Below, one piece after another: positions 8,666-20,138 of a stretch of DNA of 64,000 nt. Position 1 is the first letter of the stretch; each line of letters opens with the position of its first letter. A program made the translations under genes and the position numbers. Under the pieces are notes generated by a model. It saw only the letters and a program-made list of their open reading frames with translations, was not told the DNA's origin and did no database searches. The stretch is from Leucobacter sp. wl10 (lineage in GTDB: Bacteria; Actinomycetota; Actinomycetes; Actinomycetales; Microbacteriaceae): contig NZ_KZ983987.1 in NCBI RefSeq assembly GCF_003569785.1, forward strand, positions 269,853 through 333,852. The letters are read 5' to 3'.

Positions 8666-9775
8666 ATGCTCGATCTTGACTTCAGTGCACGCATCCGCGC
8701 GATCCGCTCCACCTACGCCGACATCGCGGCGGTGACGGACCTGCCGAAGCTCGATCGCGAGATCGCCGAACTCGAGCAGCAGGCCGCCGCCCCTGACCTG
8801 TGGGATGATCCCGCGGCCGCGCAGAAGGTGACGAGCGGCCTGTCTCACCGCCAGGCGCGGGTGAAGCGCCTGCGAGCCGTCGAGCAGCGCATCGACGACC
8901 TCGAGGTGCTCGTGGAGCTGGCTCAGGAGGCCGACGACGCCGACTCCGAGGCCGAGGCCGCCGCCGAACTCGCCGCGATCGAGGCGGTGGTCCAGGATCT
9001 CGAGGTGCAGACCATGCTGTCGGGCGAGTACGACGAGCGCGCCGCGGTCGTCACGATCCGGTCGGGCGCGGGCGGCGACGACGCGACCGACTTCGCGGAG
9101 ATGCTGCTGCGCATGTATCTGCGCTGGGCCGAGCAGCACGACTACCCGACGAAGATGCTCGACACCTCGTACGCCGAGGGCGCCGGCATCAAGTCGGCCA
9201 CCTTCGAGATCGACGCGCCGTACGCCTTCGGCACGCTGTCGGTCGAGGCGGGCACGCACCGTCTCGCGCGCATCAGCCCCTTCGGCTCGGCCGACAAGCG
9301 CCAGACCAGCTTCGCGGGCGTCGAGGTCATCCCGCTGCTCGAAGAGGCGACCGAGGTCGACGTGCCCGAGACCGACATCCGCGTCGACGTCTACCGCTCG
9401 AGCGGCCCCGGCGGCCAGTCGGTCAACACGACCGACTCGGCGGTGCGCATCACGCACCTGCCCACGGGCATCGTGGTGTCGATGCAGAACGAGAAGAGCC
9501 AGATCCAGAATCGCGCCGCCGCGATGCGCGTGCTGCAGACCCGCCTCCTCCTGCTGCAGCGCGAGGAGGAGGCCGCCAAGAAGAAGGAGCTCGCGGGCTC
9601 GATCACCGCGAGTTGGGGCGACCAGATCCGCTCCTACTTCCTCTACGGGCAGCAGCTCGTGAAGGATCTGCGCACCGGCCACGAGTCTTCCCAGCCCGAC
9701 ACGGTGTTCAACGGCGACCTCGACGGCTTCATCGCGGCGGGCATCCGCTGGCGCTCGCTGTCGAAGGATCAGTAG
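8666..9775 (+). CDS. prfB: Peptide chain release factor 2
   Basis: RF2 recognises UGA and UAA stop codons and triggers peptide release on the ribosome. The 369-residue product has the stop-recognition SPF tripeptide (residues 204-206) and the catalytic GGQ (residues 249-251, within [15 protein letters not shown]). The frame is continuous, so the programmed frameshift of E. coli prfB is absent here. A -10-like TAAGCT at 8652-8657 lies just upstream, implying a very short leader. The order prfB-ftsE-ftsX-smpB is conserved in actinobacteria. Confidence 0.97.
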   Translation: MLDLDFSARIRAIRSTYADIAAVTDLPKLDREIAELEQQAAAPDLWDDPAAAQKVTSGLSHRQARVKRLRAVEQRIDDLEVLVELAQEADDADSEAEAAAELAAIEAVVQDLEVQTMLSGEYDERAAVVTIRSGAGGDDATDFAEMLLRMYLRWAEQHDYPTKMLDTSYAEGAGIKSATFEIDAPYAFGTLSVEAGTHRLARISPFGSADKRQTSFAGVEVIPLLEEATEVDVPETDIRVDVYRSSGPGGQSVNTTDSAVRITHLPTGIVVSMQNEKSQIQNRAAAMRVLQTRLLLLQREEEAAKKKELAGSITASWGDQIRSYFLYGQQLVKDLRTGHESSQPDTVFNGDLDGFIAAGIRWRSLSKDQ

Positions 9776-9893
9776 CGCGGCATCGGCGCTCTCACTCGCG
9801 GCGCGCGGATCCTGCGATTTCGCGCAGAATGACGGCCGCCGCACCGCGCGCCTGCGCACCCACCCAGGTCGCGGGGCGTATTGTCGAGGCGTC

Positions 9894-11048
9894 ATGATCC
9901 TCTTCGAGAACGTCACCAAGAAGTACCGGGGCACCGCGAAACCGGCGCTCGACAGCGTCGACCTCAAGGTCGACCGCGGCGAGTTCGTGTTCATCGTGGG
10001 CGCCTCCGGCTCGGGCAAGTCGAGCTGCCTGCGGCTGATCCTGCGCGAGGATCAGCCGAGCGTCGGCAAGATCCACGTGCTGGGGCAGGACCTCAGCAAG
10101 ATCTCCTCCCGCAAGGTCCCCTATTTCCGCCGCAACCTCGGCACCGTGTTCCAGGACTTCCGGTTGCTCACGAACAAGACGGTCTACGACAACGTGGCCT
10201 TCACGCTCCAGGTGATCGGCAAGTCGCGCGGCTTCATCCAGGAGGCCGTGCCCGACACGCTCGAACTCGTGGGGCTCGGCAACAAGGGCAAGCGCTTCCC
10301 GCACGAGCTCTCGGGCGGCGAGCAGCAGCGCGTCGCCATCGCGCGCGCCATCGTCAACAAGCCGGCGATCCTGCTCGCCGATGAGCCGACGGGCAATCTC
10401 GATCCCGCCACCAGCCTCGGGATCATGCAGCTGCTGCGCGCCATCAACGCCGCGGGCACCACCGTGGTCATGGCCACGCACGAGGCCGCGTTCGTCGACA
10501 TCATGCAGCAGCGCGTGGTGGAGCTCTCGCAGGGCATCGTCGTGCGCGACGAGGTGGGCGGCGGCTACGGCGAGACCGCCTCGATCCCGATGACCGACCT
10601 CTCAGCCGAGGGCGTGCAGGTGCTGCGCACCACCGAGGCCGTGGTGCGGGCGGCGCTCGCGCCGGACGAGACCCCCGAGACCGAGCACGCCGAGACGATC
10701 GAGGCCGCCGCCGCTGCCGAGGTGCTGGGGGCGGAGGAGCCCGCAACCGACACCGCGCCGGTGGAGAGGCCGCAGTCGCAGCCCGTCGGCCCCGAAGCAG
10801 AGCAGGCCGATCCGCCCCGGCGGGAGGCCTCCGTGTTCGAGGAGCCGCACCCGTTCGGCGAGGAAGACGCGGACATGGACGACGACGAGACCGTCCGGTC
10901 CGGCGGACCGCAGGCGCGCCGCATCCCGGACTTTCTCGACCCGGGGCGCCCGGATCCCGTGCAGATGTCGGAGACCGGCAACCTGGCCGAGCACCTCGGC
11001 CTGAGACGCAAGGACGATGATCAGACGGATGTGGGGCCGGTGCGATGA
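9894..11048 (+). CDS. ftsE: Cell division ATPase FtsE with a long acidic C-terminal tail
   Basis: FtsE is the ATPase of the FtsEX complex, which couples divisome assembly to activation of cell-wall hydrolases. The first 230 or so residues carry Walker A GASGSGKSS, the signature LSGGEQQRVAIARA, Walker B ILLADEPTGNLD and the switch in MATHEAA. The protein is 384 residues, well above the usual 220-240. The extra 150 residues are rich in Glu, Asp, Ala and Pro (for example GEEDADMDDDE) and look disordered; similar tails occur in other Microbacteriaceae. The last four bases overlap ftsX in an ATGA junction. Confidence 0.95.
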   Translation: MILFENVTKKYRGTAKPALDSVDLKVDRGEFVFIVGASGSGKSSCLRLILREDQPSVGKIHVLGQDLSKISSRKVPYFRRNLGTVFQDFRLLTNKTVYDNVAFTLQVIGKSRGFIQEAVPDTLELVGLGNKGKRFPHELSGGEQQRVAIARAIVNKPAILLADEPTGNLDPATSLGIMQLLRAINAAGTTVVMATHEAAFVDIMQQRVVELSQGIVVRDEVGGGYGETASIPMTDLSAEGVQVLRTTEAVVRAALAPDETPETEHAETIEAAAAAEVLGAEEPATDTAPVERPQSQPVGPEAEQADPPRREASVFEEPHPFGEEDADMDDDETVRSGGPQARRIPDFLDPGRPDPVQMSETGNLAEHLGLRRKDDDQTDVGPVR

Positions 11049-11959
11049 GGGCGGGACTGGTGTTCGGCGAGGTCTGGAACGGCCTGCGACGCAACATGTC
11101 GGTGGTCATCTCGGTGGTGCTGGTGACCTTCGTGTCGCTCACCTTCGTGGGCGCGGCGATTCTGATGCAGCTGCAGATCCAGCAGATGAAGACCTTCTGG
11201 TACGACCGGGCCCAGGTGGCCATCTACCTCTGCACCAGCTACGACGAGAGCGCGACCTGCTCGGGCGCGGACGCGGGTGAGAACGAGATCGCCGCGGTCG
11301 AGGACGCGCTGCAGTCGGACACGCTGAAGCCGTACATCGAAGACTTCTTCTTCGTGACGCACGAGCAGGCCTACAAGGAGTTCACCCAGCAGTTCGCGGG
11401 CAACCCGATCGTCGACATCACGAAACCCGACCAGCTCAACCAGACCTTCTGGGTCAAGCTCGGGGACCCGTCGCGCTCCGACATCATCACCGAGACCTTC
11501 GCGGGCATTCCCGGCGTGCAGAGCGTCTCGGATCAACGTAGCCTGCTCGACCGCATCTTCCTCTTCCTCGGCGTCGCCAGCTACACCGCGATCGCCATCG
11601 CGGGGCTCATGCTCGTCGCGGCCATGCTGCTCATCTCGACCACCATCCGGCTCTCGGCGTTCTCGCGCCGTCGCGAGATCGGCATCATGCGCCTCGTCGG
11701 CGCCTCGAACCGCTTCATCCAGACGCCGTTCATCCTCGAGGGGATCATCGCCGCACTCGTCGGCGCCGTGCTGGCGAGCGCGGCCTCAGTGGCGATCGTG
11801 CGGTTCTTCGTGCAGGGCTTCCTCGCGAGAGAGGTGCCGTTCACGAGCTATATCACGGTGGAGGAGTCGCTCGTCGTCCCGCCGATCCTGCTGCTCGTGG
11901 GCGTGGTGCTCTCCGCGGTCGCGGCGAAGATCGCCATCACGCGGTACCTGCGGGTCTGA
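11045..11959 (+). CDS. ftsX: Cell division membrane protein FtsX
   Basis: FtsX is the membrane partner of FtsE and transmits ATPase activity to peptidoglycan hydrolases outside the cell. The 304-residue protein has one N-terminal helix (about residues 20-44), an extracellular domain of about 130 residues that includes a short Cys pair (CTSYDESATC), and three C-terminal helices near residues 180-215, 230-255 and 275-297. The cytoplasmic loop SAFSRRREIGIMRLVGAS is the family hallmark. It is translationally coupled to ftsE. Confidence 0.96.
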   Translation: MRAGLVFGEVWNGLRRNMSVVISVVLVTFVSLTFVGAAILMQLQIQQMKTFWYDRAQVAIYLCTSYDESATCSGADAGENEIAAVEDALQSDTLKPYIEDFFFVTHEQAYKEFTQQFAGNPIVDITKPDQLNQTFWVKLGDPSRSDIITETFAGIPGVQSVSDQRSLLDRIFLFLGVASYTAIAIAGLMLVAAMLLISTTIRLSAFSRRREIGIMRLVGASNRFIQTPFILEGIIAALVGAVLASAASVAIVRFFVQGFLAREVPFTSYITVEESLVVPPILLLVGVVLSAVAAKIAITRYLRV

Positions 11960-12037
11960 GCGCGGCGTTGCGGTAGGCTGGGTCGTCGCGCGTGAGCGCG
12001 GATCCCGAACCACCCGAGCCGCAGAGAGGACGTGAGC

Positions 12038-12514
12038 ATGCCCAGGGAGACCGGCGAGAAGCTGATCGCCTCCAACAAGAAGGCGCGTCACGAGTACCTC
12101 ATCATCGACACCTACGAGGCGGGCCTGGTGCTCACCGGCAGCGAGGTGAAGTCGCTGCGCATGGGCCGGGCCTCGCTCGTCGACGGCTACGTGTTCATCG
12201 AGCGCGGCGAGGCCTGGCTCGACGCGGTGTACATCCCCGAGTACCTCAACGGCTCGTGGACGAACCACGCCCCGCGCCGCAAGCGCAAGCTGCTGCTGCA
12301 CCGCCAGCAGATCGACAAGCTCTACCAGAAGACCCGCGAGGGCGGCATGACGATCGTGCCGCTGCGCCTGTACTTCCTCGACGGCCGCGCCAAGGTCGAG
12401 ATCGCCCTCGCGAAGGGCAAGAGGGAGTACGACAAGCGCCAGACCCTCCGTGAGCGGCAGGACAGGCGCGAGGCCGAGCGGGCCATGCGCAGCCGCAACC
12501 GGCTGGGGGAGTAG
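12038..12514 (+). CDS. smpB: SsrA-binding protein SmpB
   Basis: SmpB binds tmRNA and fits it into the ribosomal A site during rescue of stalled ribosomes. The 158-residue product shows the core [19 protein letters not shown] and [18 protein letters not shown], then the basic tail [14 protein letters not shown]. The ATG at 12038 has AGAGAGGA seven bases away, which favours it over an in-frame GTG six bases upstream. Its RNA partner ssrA is in the same window at 16.1 kb, separated by three unrelated genes. Confidence 0.97.
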   Translation: MPRETGEKLIASNKKARHEYLIIDTYEAGLVLTGSEVKSLRMGRASLVDGYVFIERGEAWLDAVYIPEYLNGSWTNHAPRRKRKLLLHRQQIDKLYQKTREGGMTIVPLRLYFLDGRAKVEIALAKGKREYDKRQTLRERQDRREAERAMRSRNRLGE

Positions 12515-12521
12515 CGCCCGG

Positions 12522-12547
12522 GGAACCGCCCGTTTCGGGGCGGTTCC
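12522..12547 (+). terminator. Hairpin terminator after smpB
   Basis: GGAACCGCCC and its complement GGGCGGTTCC flank a small loop, with perfect arms of about 10 bases, directly after the smpB stop. It could also end leftward transcription from the serine hydrolase gene. Confidence 0.65.
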
Positions 12548-12588
12548 GCGCCGTCGCTCCGAGCGGCTCTGCCCGAACGGAATCGCCC

Positions 12589-15267
<2,679 letters not shown>

Positions 15268-15269
15268 CT

Positions 15270-15312
15270 ATTGGTCATGAGGCCAATGGGCTCTATTGGT
15301 CACTAATCCAAT
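15270..15312. promoter_or_regulatory. Two operator-like repeats ATTGG-n8-CCAAT
   Basis: Two 18-base elements, 15270-15287 and 15295-15312, each have the form ATTGG-n8-CCAAT and share ATTGGTCA at their left ends. They start 25 bases apart and lie between the NCS1 permease and tetR genes; the second ends 12 bases before the tetR start codon. Size and dyad symmetry fit a TetR-family operator, so TetR probably represses both its own gene and the permease-hydrolase operon. Confidence 0.7.
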
Positions 15313-15324
15313 AGGATGAATGCC

Positions 15325-15957
15325 ATGGTGTCAAGCGAGGGAGCCGGTCGGGTGCGCAAGCAGCCCGAGGAGCGCCGGGCCGAGATCCTCGCCGAGGCAT
15401 CGCGGATCGCCCTCGAGGAAGGGCTCGAGCGCATCACCCTGCGTGCCGTCGCCGATCGGCTCGGCGTGCGCCCCGGCCTGATCAGCCACTACTTCCCGGC
15501 CGCCGAGGACCTGGTGATCGCCGCTTTTCTGGGAGCGGTCTCCGGGGAGCGGAAGCGGCTGCAGACGGGGGCGGGGGAGCCGCTCTACCGCATGGCGGCG
15601 TTCGTGCGCCGGGTGCAGGTCGACTCGATCGAACTCTCGCGGCTCTGGCTCAACGCGAGGCATCTCGCCCGTTTCACGCCAGCGCTCGCCGACGCCATCG
15701 AAGCGCAGGAGGCTCTCGACCGGGACCACCTGACCTCGCTCATCGAGGAGGGGCGGGCCGCCGGGGTGTTCGCGGTGGAGGATCCGTTCGCCGCGTGCGT
15801 GCGGATCCTCATGGCGGTCGACGGTTTCGGCGCCTACGCCAACAACCCGGCCCCGTTCGAGTACGACTCTTATCTGCACTTCGTGGAGGACGTGTGCGAG
15901 TGGGCGCTCGGGATCGAGCCCGGCGCGCTTCGCGCCGCGGTCGACTCCGCCGGCTGA
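15325..15957 (+). CDS. TetR-family transcriptional regulator
   Basis: This 210-residue regulator has a TetR helix-turn-helix near residues 20-60 (ITLRAVADRLGVRPGLISHY) and a helical ligand-binding C-terminus. The ATG at 15325 is preferred over one at 15316 because AGGA then sits eight bases upstream, and because the second operator repeat would otherwise abut the start codon. The neighbouring divergent permease and hydrolase genes are its likely targets, and their substrate or product its likely ligand. Both points are inference. Confidence 0.88.
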   Translation: MVSSEGAGRVRKQPEERRAEILAEASRIALEEGLERITLRAVADRLGVRPGLISHYFPAAEDLVIAAFLGAVSGERKRLQTGAGEPLYRMAAFVRRVQVDSIELSRLWLNARHLARFTPALADAIEAQEALDRDHLTSLIEEGRAAGVFAVEDPFAACVRILMAVDGFGAYANNPAPFEYDSYLHFVEDVCEWALGIEPGALRAAVDSAG

Positions 15958-16042
15958 ACGCGCCCCGCGGGCCGGGCTCGCGTGAAGCCGCCGTCGGGTG
16001 CGGGGTGTTCCGTTACCGGTCGCGAGATGCTATCCTGTAAGG

Positions 16043-16059
16043 CCGGGTTCGATCCCGGG
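16043..16059 (+). other. Isolated tRNA T-arm-like hairpin before ssrA
   Basis: CCGGG-TTCGATC-CCGGG is a perfect five-pair stem with a seven-base loop and matches the tRNA T-arm consensus, yet no other parts of a tRNA surround it. It lies 64 bases upstream of the tmRNA 5' end and just upstream of the TTGACA box. It could be a relic of a tRNA gene, part of a tmRNA precursor, or chance. Confidence 0.4.
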
Positions 16060-16090
16060 TTGACAATTCCACAGCGCGCGATGCGAATGT
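16060..16090 (+). promoter_or_regulatory. Probable ssrA promoter
   Basis: A perfect -35 TTGACA at 16060-16065 is followed after 16-17 bases by a weak -10 region (TGCGAATG). Transcription would start about 30 bases before the mature tmRNA 5' end. The -10 assignment is uncertain. Confidence 0.45.
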
Positions 16091-16122
16091 CCCCCAGGCT
16101 GCGCCGATGAGGCGCACCGCAC

Positions 16123-16494
16123 GGGGCCGATCGGTTTCGACACGTCGATTTGAGACTGTGAGAAGCGGGCCGAGGACGCGGAGTTATCTCGTAAACGCCC
16201 TTCGCAAACCATAGGTGCCAACGCTAAGCGCACCGACTTCGCTCTCGCTGCCTAAGCACGAGACCGAGTCCGTCAGGTCGGGTGGGCCTCCGCCCCGGTT
16301 TCCTGGCGTCATCTAGGAGGCTTGCTGGTGCGTCGCGTCTCAGGGCGCACCGGGACTTGCACTGAGGCTGGGCCTGTCATCCTAGGTGTTCGTGACAAAG
16401 GATGGGGCCGAGTAGAACGCCTGCACGAACTACGCTCGTAGAAGGCACGGAATCGTCGAAGTGGACCGGGGTTCGATTCCCCGCGGCTCCACCA
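16123..16494 (+). ncRNA. ssrA: Transfer-messenger RNA (tmRNA)
   Basis: tmRNA rescues stalled ribosomes and tags the unfinished protein for degradation. The 5' end GGGGCCG pairs with the 3' CGGCTCC before ACCA, and the stem has the G-U pair at the third position that marks alanine tRNA. The T-arm GGTTCGATTCC precedes it and the CCA is encoded. The tag frame starts at 16217 and reads ANAKRTDFALAA before TAA at 16253-16255, a typical actinobacterial tag. The length of 372 bases is normal. Its protein partner smpB is 3.6 kb upstream. Identification is secure. Confidence 0.98.
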
Positions 16495-16579
16495 TGGGAG
16501 GCTTGTCAGAAACGGGACCCACTGCGGTGCCGAAGAACAGGTTCCCATACAGGGCCTTCGCATCACGCGCGCAGTCATC

Positions 16580-16615
16580 ACCGAAGAGGCCGTCCACCTG
16601 GACGGCCTCTTCGGT
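16580..16615 (+). terminator. Intrinsic terminator after ssrA
   Basis: Sixteen-base perfect arms, ACCGAAGAGGCCGTCC and its complement, enclose a four-base loop ACCT, and TTTG follows. It lies 86 bases beyond the tmRNA CCA end, so the primary transcript carries a 3' trailer that must be removed. Confidence 0.9.
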
Positions 16616-16851
16616 TTGAGCGGGGAAGGCCCGAGCGCGAGCCGAACGGCCGCGTCGAGCGATTCGTGAACGCGCGGCCGGTCCTCGGGAGGCGATGCGG
16701 ATCGCGTCGAAGAACCGCCCGGTCGGGTCGATGCATCCACCCCCGTGGCGGCCGAGGGCGCGTTGGAGGACGGGCCCGCGCTTTCTGCCGTGTCCGGCTC
16801 GCCACCCGCGGCAGCCCCGATCCGCCTGGCCGGCGTCTGGTCACGCTTCAC

Positions 16852-16900
16852 TTTGCATATATTGCAAATTTTGCGCGTGAAGTCCGCGCTTCCTCATAGT
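16852..16900 (+). promoter_or_regulatory. Candidate promoter and operator of the acyl-CoA catabolic operon
   Basis: A perfect palindrome TTTGCA-n5-TGCAAA lies at 16852-16868. A -35-like TTGCGC (16871-16876) and a -10-like CATAGT (16895-16900) follow with 18 bases between them. The palindrome would sit just upstream of RNA polymerase, a position used by activators. The PucR-type regulator at the end of the operon is the obvious candidate to bind it, but nothing in the sequence proves this. Confidence 0.5.
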
Positions 16901-16975
16901 GACCCCTCGCGCCCGTCCTCCCTATCTTCGTCTCAAGCACAATCAATGACGAATATGCAAGGGAGCATCCTTCGA

Positions 16976-17755
16976 ATGGACAAGGTGTACGCATCGGCAT
17001 CCGAGGTCGTGGCAGACGTTCCATCAGGGGCATCGATAGCAGTGGGTGGATTCGGCCTCGTCGGAGTTCCGGTTACACTGATCCGCGCGATTCGTGACCT
17101 GGGTTCCAAAGACCTGGAGGTCGTCTCCAACAACTGCGGTGTCGACGGGTGGGGACTGGGAGAGATTCTCAGCACGGGGCAGATCTCGAGGATGATCGCC
17201 TCCTACGTGGGCGAGAACCATGAGTTCGCCCGGCGGTACCTCGGGGGTGAACTCGAGCTGGAGTTCACGCCGCAGGGCACCCTCGCGGAGCGCATGCGTT
17301 GCGGCGGAGCAGGGATTCCCGGTTTCTACACCGCCTCCGGGGTAGGCACCGTGATGGCCGACGGAGGCCTTCCCTGGAAGTACGACTCCACAGGGAAGGT
17401 GCTCGTCGAATCCCCCGCCAAGGAGACCCGTCGGTTCGACCGCTTCGGCGAAGGCCTGCAGTATGTGCTCGAGGAGGCGATCGTGACCGACTTCTCCCTC
17501 GTTCGCGCCTCCAAGGGAGACCGGTACGGGAATCTCGTTTTCAAGAAGGGGGAGCGCGCTTTCAGCCACGTCGTCGCCACCTGCGGTCGCGTCACCATCG
17601 CCGAAGTCGAGGAGCTGGTCGAGCCGGGCGAGATCGATCCCGACGACGTCGACATCCCCGGCATCTTCGTTCATCGCGTCATCGTCCAGACCGAGGAGGT
17701 CAGGAACGAGCTTCCCATCGAGAAGCGCATGACCCGACCGCGCGAAGCGGCCTAA
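16976..17755 (+). CDS. Family I CoA-transferase, subunit A (3-oxoacid type)
   Basis: This 259-residue protein is the alpha subunit of a heteromeric 3-oxoacid CoA-transferase (ScoA/AtoD/PcaI type), which moves CoA from succinyl- or acetyl-CoA to a carboxylic acid. The N-terminal [19 protein letters not shown] and [15 protein letters not shown] are characteristic. The ATG at 16976 is chosen for this standard beginning and for GGGAG ten bases upstream; in-frame ATGs at 16946 and 16955 are possible. It opens a nine-gene operon. The true acid acceptor (acetoacetate, 3-oxoadipate or other) cannot be fixed from the sequence. Confidence 0.9.
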   Translation: MDKVYASASEVVADVPSGASIAVGGFGLVGVPVTLIRAIRDLGSKDLEVVSNNCGVDGWGLGEILSTGQISRMIASYVGENHEFARRYLGGELELEFTPQGTLAERMRCGGAGIPGFYTASGVGTVMADGGLPWKYDSTGKVLVESPAKETRRFDRFGEGLQYVLEEAIVTDFSLVRASKGDRYGNLVFKKGERAFSHVVATCGRVTIAEVEELVEPGEIDPDDVDIPGIFVHRVIVQTEEVRNELPIEKRMTRPREAA

Positions 17756-17789
17756 CGACGACGTTCACCGACAGAATCCGGAGACCATC

Positions 17790-18455
17790 ATGACTTGGAC
17801 AAGAAACGACATGGCTGCCCGCGCGGCACTCGAACTGCCCGAGGGCGGCTACGTGAATCTCGGCATCGGGCTGCCGACGCTCATTCCCAACCACCTTCCC
17901 GAGGGACGCGAAATCATCATGCATTCGGAGAACGGCATCCTCGGCGTCGGACCGTACCCCTACGAAGGGGAGGAAGACCCCAAGCTCATCAACGCCGGAA
18001 AAGAGACGGTGACCGTCATCCCGGGCGCCGCCTTCTTCGACTCCTCCATGAGCTTCGGCATGGCTCGCGGCGGAAAGCTCGACGTCACGGTGCTCGGAGG
18101 CATGCAGGTATCCGCTCACGGCGATCTTGCGAATTGGACAGTGCCGGGCAAGATGATCAAGGGGCCCGGGGGTGCGATGGACCTCGTGCACGGCGCGAAG
18201 CGGGTCATCGTGCTCATGGAGCACCTCACGAAGGACGGTGAACAGCGCGTGCTCGAGGAGTGCACGCTGCCGCTCACCGGGGCCGGCGTCGTTTCCATGA
18301 TCATCACGAGCTACGGCGTGATGGACGTGACCGATGACGGGCTCGTCCTGCGCGAGGTCGCCGACGGTCTCACCGTCGACGAGGTCGTCGCCGCGACCGG
18401 GGCGCCTCTCATCGTCGATGCCGAGCTCCGAGTACTGGAGGGTGCCGCGGTATGA
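17790..18455 (+). CDS. Family I CoA-transferase, subunit B
   Basis: This 221-residue beta subunit carries the catalytic glutamate E47 in the SENGILG motif, which forms the glutamyl-CoA thioester intermediate. The N-terminal [16 protein letters not shown] is standard. It follows subunit A by 34 bases, and its stop overlaps the next gene in an ATGA junction. Together the two subunits probably activate or release a beta-keto acid made or used by the thiolases downstream. Confidence 0.92.
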   Translation: MTWTRNDMAARAALELPEGGYVNLGIGLPTLIPNHLPEGREIIMHSENGILGVGPYPYEGEEDPKLINAGKETVTVIPGAAFFDSSMSFGMARGGKLDVTVLGGMQVSAHGDLANWTVPGKMIKGPGGAMDLVHGAKRVIVLMEHLTKDGEQRVLEECTLPLTGAGVVSMIITSYGVMDVTDDGLVLREVADGLTVDEVVAATGAPLIVDAELRVLEGAAV

Positions 18456-19606
18456 GGAACGCGGCTATCGTCGGCGCCTTCGAACTCCCTCCTCAGCGCA
18501 CCACGCCCGGCGTCACGAGCCTCGAGATGATCGCCCGCGCCGCCAAGGGCGCTCTGGTCGACGCCGGACTGACCCCTCAGGACGTCGACGGGCTCATGAT
18601 CGGCCCTCAGGTCGGCGAGACGCCCCAGCACGCTCCGGCCGCGGTGTCCGAATACCTGGGGCTTCAGCCGGACTTCGCCGACATCGTGGATCTCGGCGGA
18701 GCCTCGGGGCCCGGAATGCTGTGGCGCGCCGCGGCCGCGATTTCCGCCGGAATGTGCAGCACCGTGCTCTGCGTTCTCGGAAACGCTCGAGACCTCGAAC
18801 GGGTCCCACGCTCGCCCAATCGCAACCCCATACGAGAGTTCGACGTGCCGTATGGCGCGAGTGGCGCCAATCAGGCGTATGCGATGGTCGCTCAGGCGCA
18901 CATGGCCGAGTTCGGAACGACCTCGGAACAGCTGGCGCAGGTGCCGGTGAAGCAGCGCAGGAACGCGATGCTGAACCCGAATGCCGTCTTCCACGGAAAG
19001 GAGATCACCGTAGACGACGTACTGAAGTCGCCGATGGTGATGTCCCCACTGCATCTGCTCGAGGTGGTGATGCCGTGCGGCGGCGGGGCGGCGGTCGTCG
19101 TGACCTCTCCGGAACGAGCGGCTGACCTTCGAAGAAAGCCGGTGTACTTGCTCGGTGCGGGCGAGAAGGTCACCCACCGAGCGCTGAGTCAGGCTCCCGG
19201 GCTGACCACCTCCCCCCTGTCGCAAGCCGTGGGTCGCGCGTACCGCATGGCTTCCGTCAGCGCGAGCGACCTGGACCTCCTGTCGATCTACGACTGCTAC
19301 TCGATCGTGGTCGCTGAGACGCTCGAGGATGCCGGGGTCTGCGCGAAAGGCGAAGCGGGACCGTGGCTGGAAGAAGCGGACTTCTCGATCAGCTCGACCT
19401 TGCCGATCAACCCGCACGGCGGTCAGCTGTCGACGGGTCAGGCGGATCTGGCCGGGGGGATGGGGCACCTGGTCGAGGCAGTGCTGCAGCTTCGAGGTGA
19501 CGCCGAGGGTCGACAGATTCAGGATCCCGAGCTGGCGCTCGTCACCGGTAACGGAGCGACCCTGAGCGAAGAGGTCGCGTTGGTCCTCGGAAGCTCGCGG
19601 GCGTGA
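18452..19606 (+). CDS. SCP2-type thiolase-fold protein lacking the nucleophilic cysteine
   Basis: This 384-residue protein has the thiolase fold of the SCP2/lipid-transfer (Ltp) group. The place where thiolases carry the nucleophilic Cys reads LGGASGP, with S85 instead, while the C-terminal NPHGG (320-324) and a tyrosine pair in IYDCYS (280-283) are kept. Such proteins form complexes with DUF35 partners; in steroid side-chain breakdown (Ltp2) they act as retro-aldolases on tertiary beta-hydroxyacyl-CoAs. The DUF35 gene follows by 23 bases and a MaoC hydratase is in the same operon, so an aldolase role is an attractive inference. A degraded or non-enzymatic role is the alternative. Confidence 0.85.
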   Translation: MRNAAIVGAFELPPQRTTPGVTSLEMIARAAKGALVDAGLTPQDVDGLMIGPQVGETPQHAPAAVSEYLGLQPDFADIVDLGGASGPGMLWRAAAAISAGMCSTVLCVLGNARDLERVPRSPNRNPIREFDVPYGASGANQAYAMVAQAHMAEFGTTSEQLAQVPVKQRRNAMLNPNAVFHGKEITVDDVLKSPMVMSPLHLLEVVMPCGGGAAVVVTSPERAADLRRKPVYLLGAGEKVTHRALSQAPGLTTSPLSQAVGRAYRMASVSASDLDLLSIYDCYSIVVAETLEDAGVCAKGEAGPWLEEADFSISSTLPINPHGGQLSTGQADLAGGMGHLVEAVLQLRGDAEGRQIQDPELALVTGNGATLSEEVALVLGSSRA

Positions 19607-19629
19607 ACGGCACGATTGGAGCAGAGGCG

Positions 19630-20085
19630 ATGAACGACGCGAAGAACTCGACGCGGAGCGATCCGGCAGGTGCGCCCCCGCGCCCCGGCCTGGTCACCAC
19701 TCCGCTCACCCAGCGCTTCTGGGACGCAGCGAACGACGACGAACTCCTCATCCAGCGCTGCCGGGACTGTGGTCATCGACAGCACTACCCCCGCAACATC
19801 TGCACCGGCTGCTGGTCGGAGCAACTCGAATGGCAAGCGGCTTCGGGCCGCGGCACGGTGTGGACCTTCACCGTGGTCGAGAAGCCCGGTCACCCCGCCT
19901 GGGCGGGCGAAACACCGTACACGATCGCACTCGTCGAGCTCGAGGAGGGCCCCCGCCTCATGACGCGTCTCATCGACTGCGCCCCGGACGGGGTGGCCGT
20001 CGGGATGGACGTCGTGCTACGCCCCACCCGCGACGAACAGCTCGGCCAGACCCTTATCACTTTCGCACCAGCGGCTTCCGACTGA
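19630..20085 (+). CDS. DUF35 / OB-fold zinc-ribbon acyl-CoA protein, partner of the SCP2-type thiolase
   Basis: This 151-residue protein has the DUF35 layout: an N-terminal helix, a rubredoxin-like zinc ribbon with C44, C47, C58 and C61 (RCRDCGHRQHYPRNICTGC), and a C-terminal OB fold beginning near GRGTVWTFTVVEKPG. Members bind acyl-CoA and activate SCP2-type thiolases. The ATG at 19630 has GGAG eight bases upstream; a GTG at 19603 that overlaps the previous stop is an alternative. Its direct succession to the cysteine-less thiolase gene strongly suggests a complex. Confidence 0.88.
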   Translation: MNDAKNSTRSDPAGAPPRPGLVTTPLTQRFWDAANDDELLIQRCRDCGHRQHYPRNICTGCWSEQLEWQAASGRGTVWTFTVVEKPGHPAWAGETPYTIALVELEEGPRLMTRLIDCAPDGVAVGMDVVLRPTRDEQLGQTLITFAPAASD

Positions 20086-20138
20086 TACGGAACCGGCAAG
20101 ACAAGGCCGATGAGGCCGACTGACAAGGAGGTCAGGAT

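Larger units (their letters stand above)
16495..16975 (+). other. Gene-free region between ssrA and the catabolic operon
   Basis: This 481-base stretch holds the tmRNA 3' trailer, a strong terminator (16580-16615), about 235 bases in which I see no gene, then an A/T-rich promoter with an operator-like palindrome (16852-16868) and the 5' leader of the CoA-transferase operon. Several frames are open here but none has a credible start or codon pattern. No integrase and no repeat of the tmRNA 3' end were found. Confidence 0.6.

Noticed and set aside
8666-8760. Programmed frameshift site in prfB
   Set aside because: The reading frame is continuous from the start codon through the SPF and GGQ motifs, with no early in-frame TGA.
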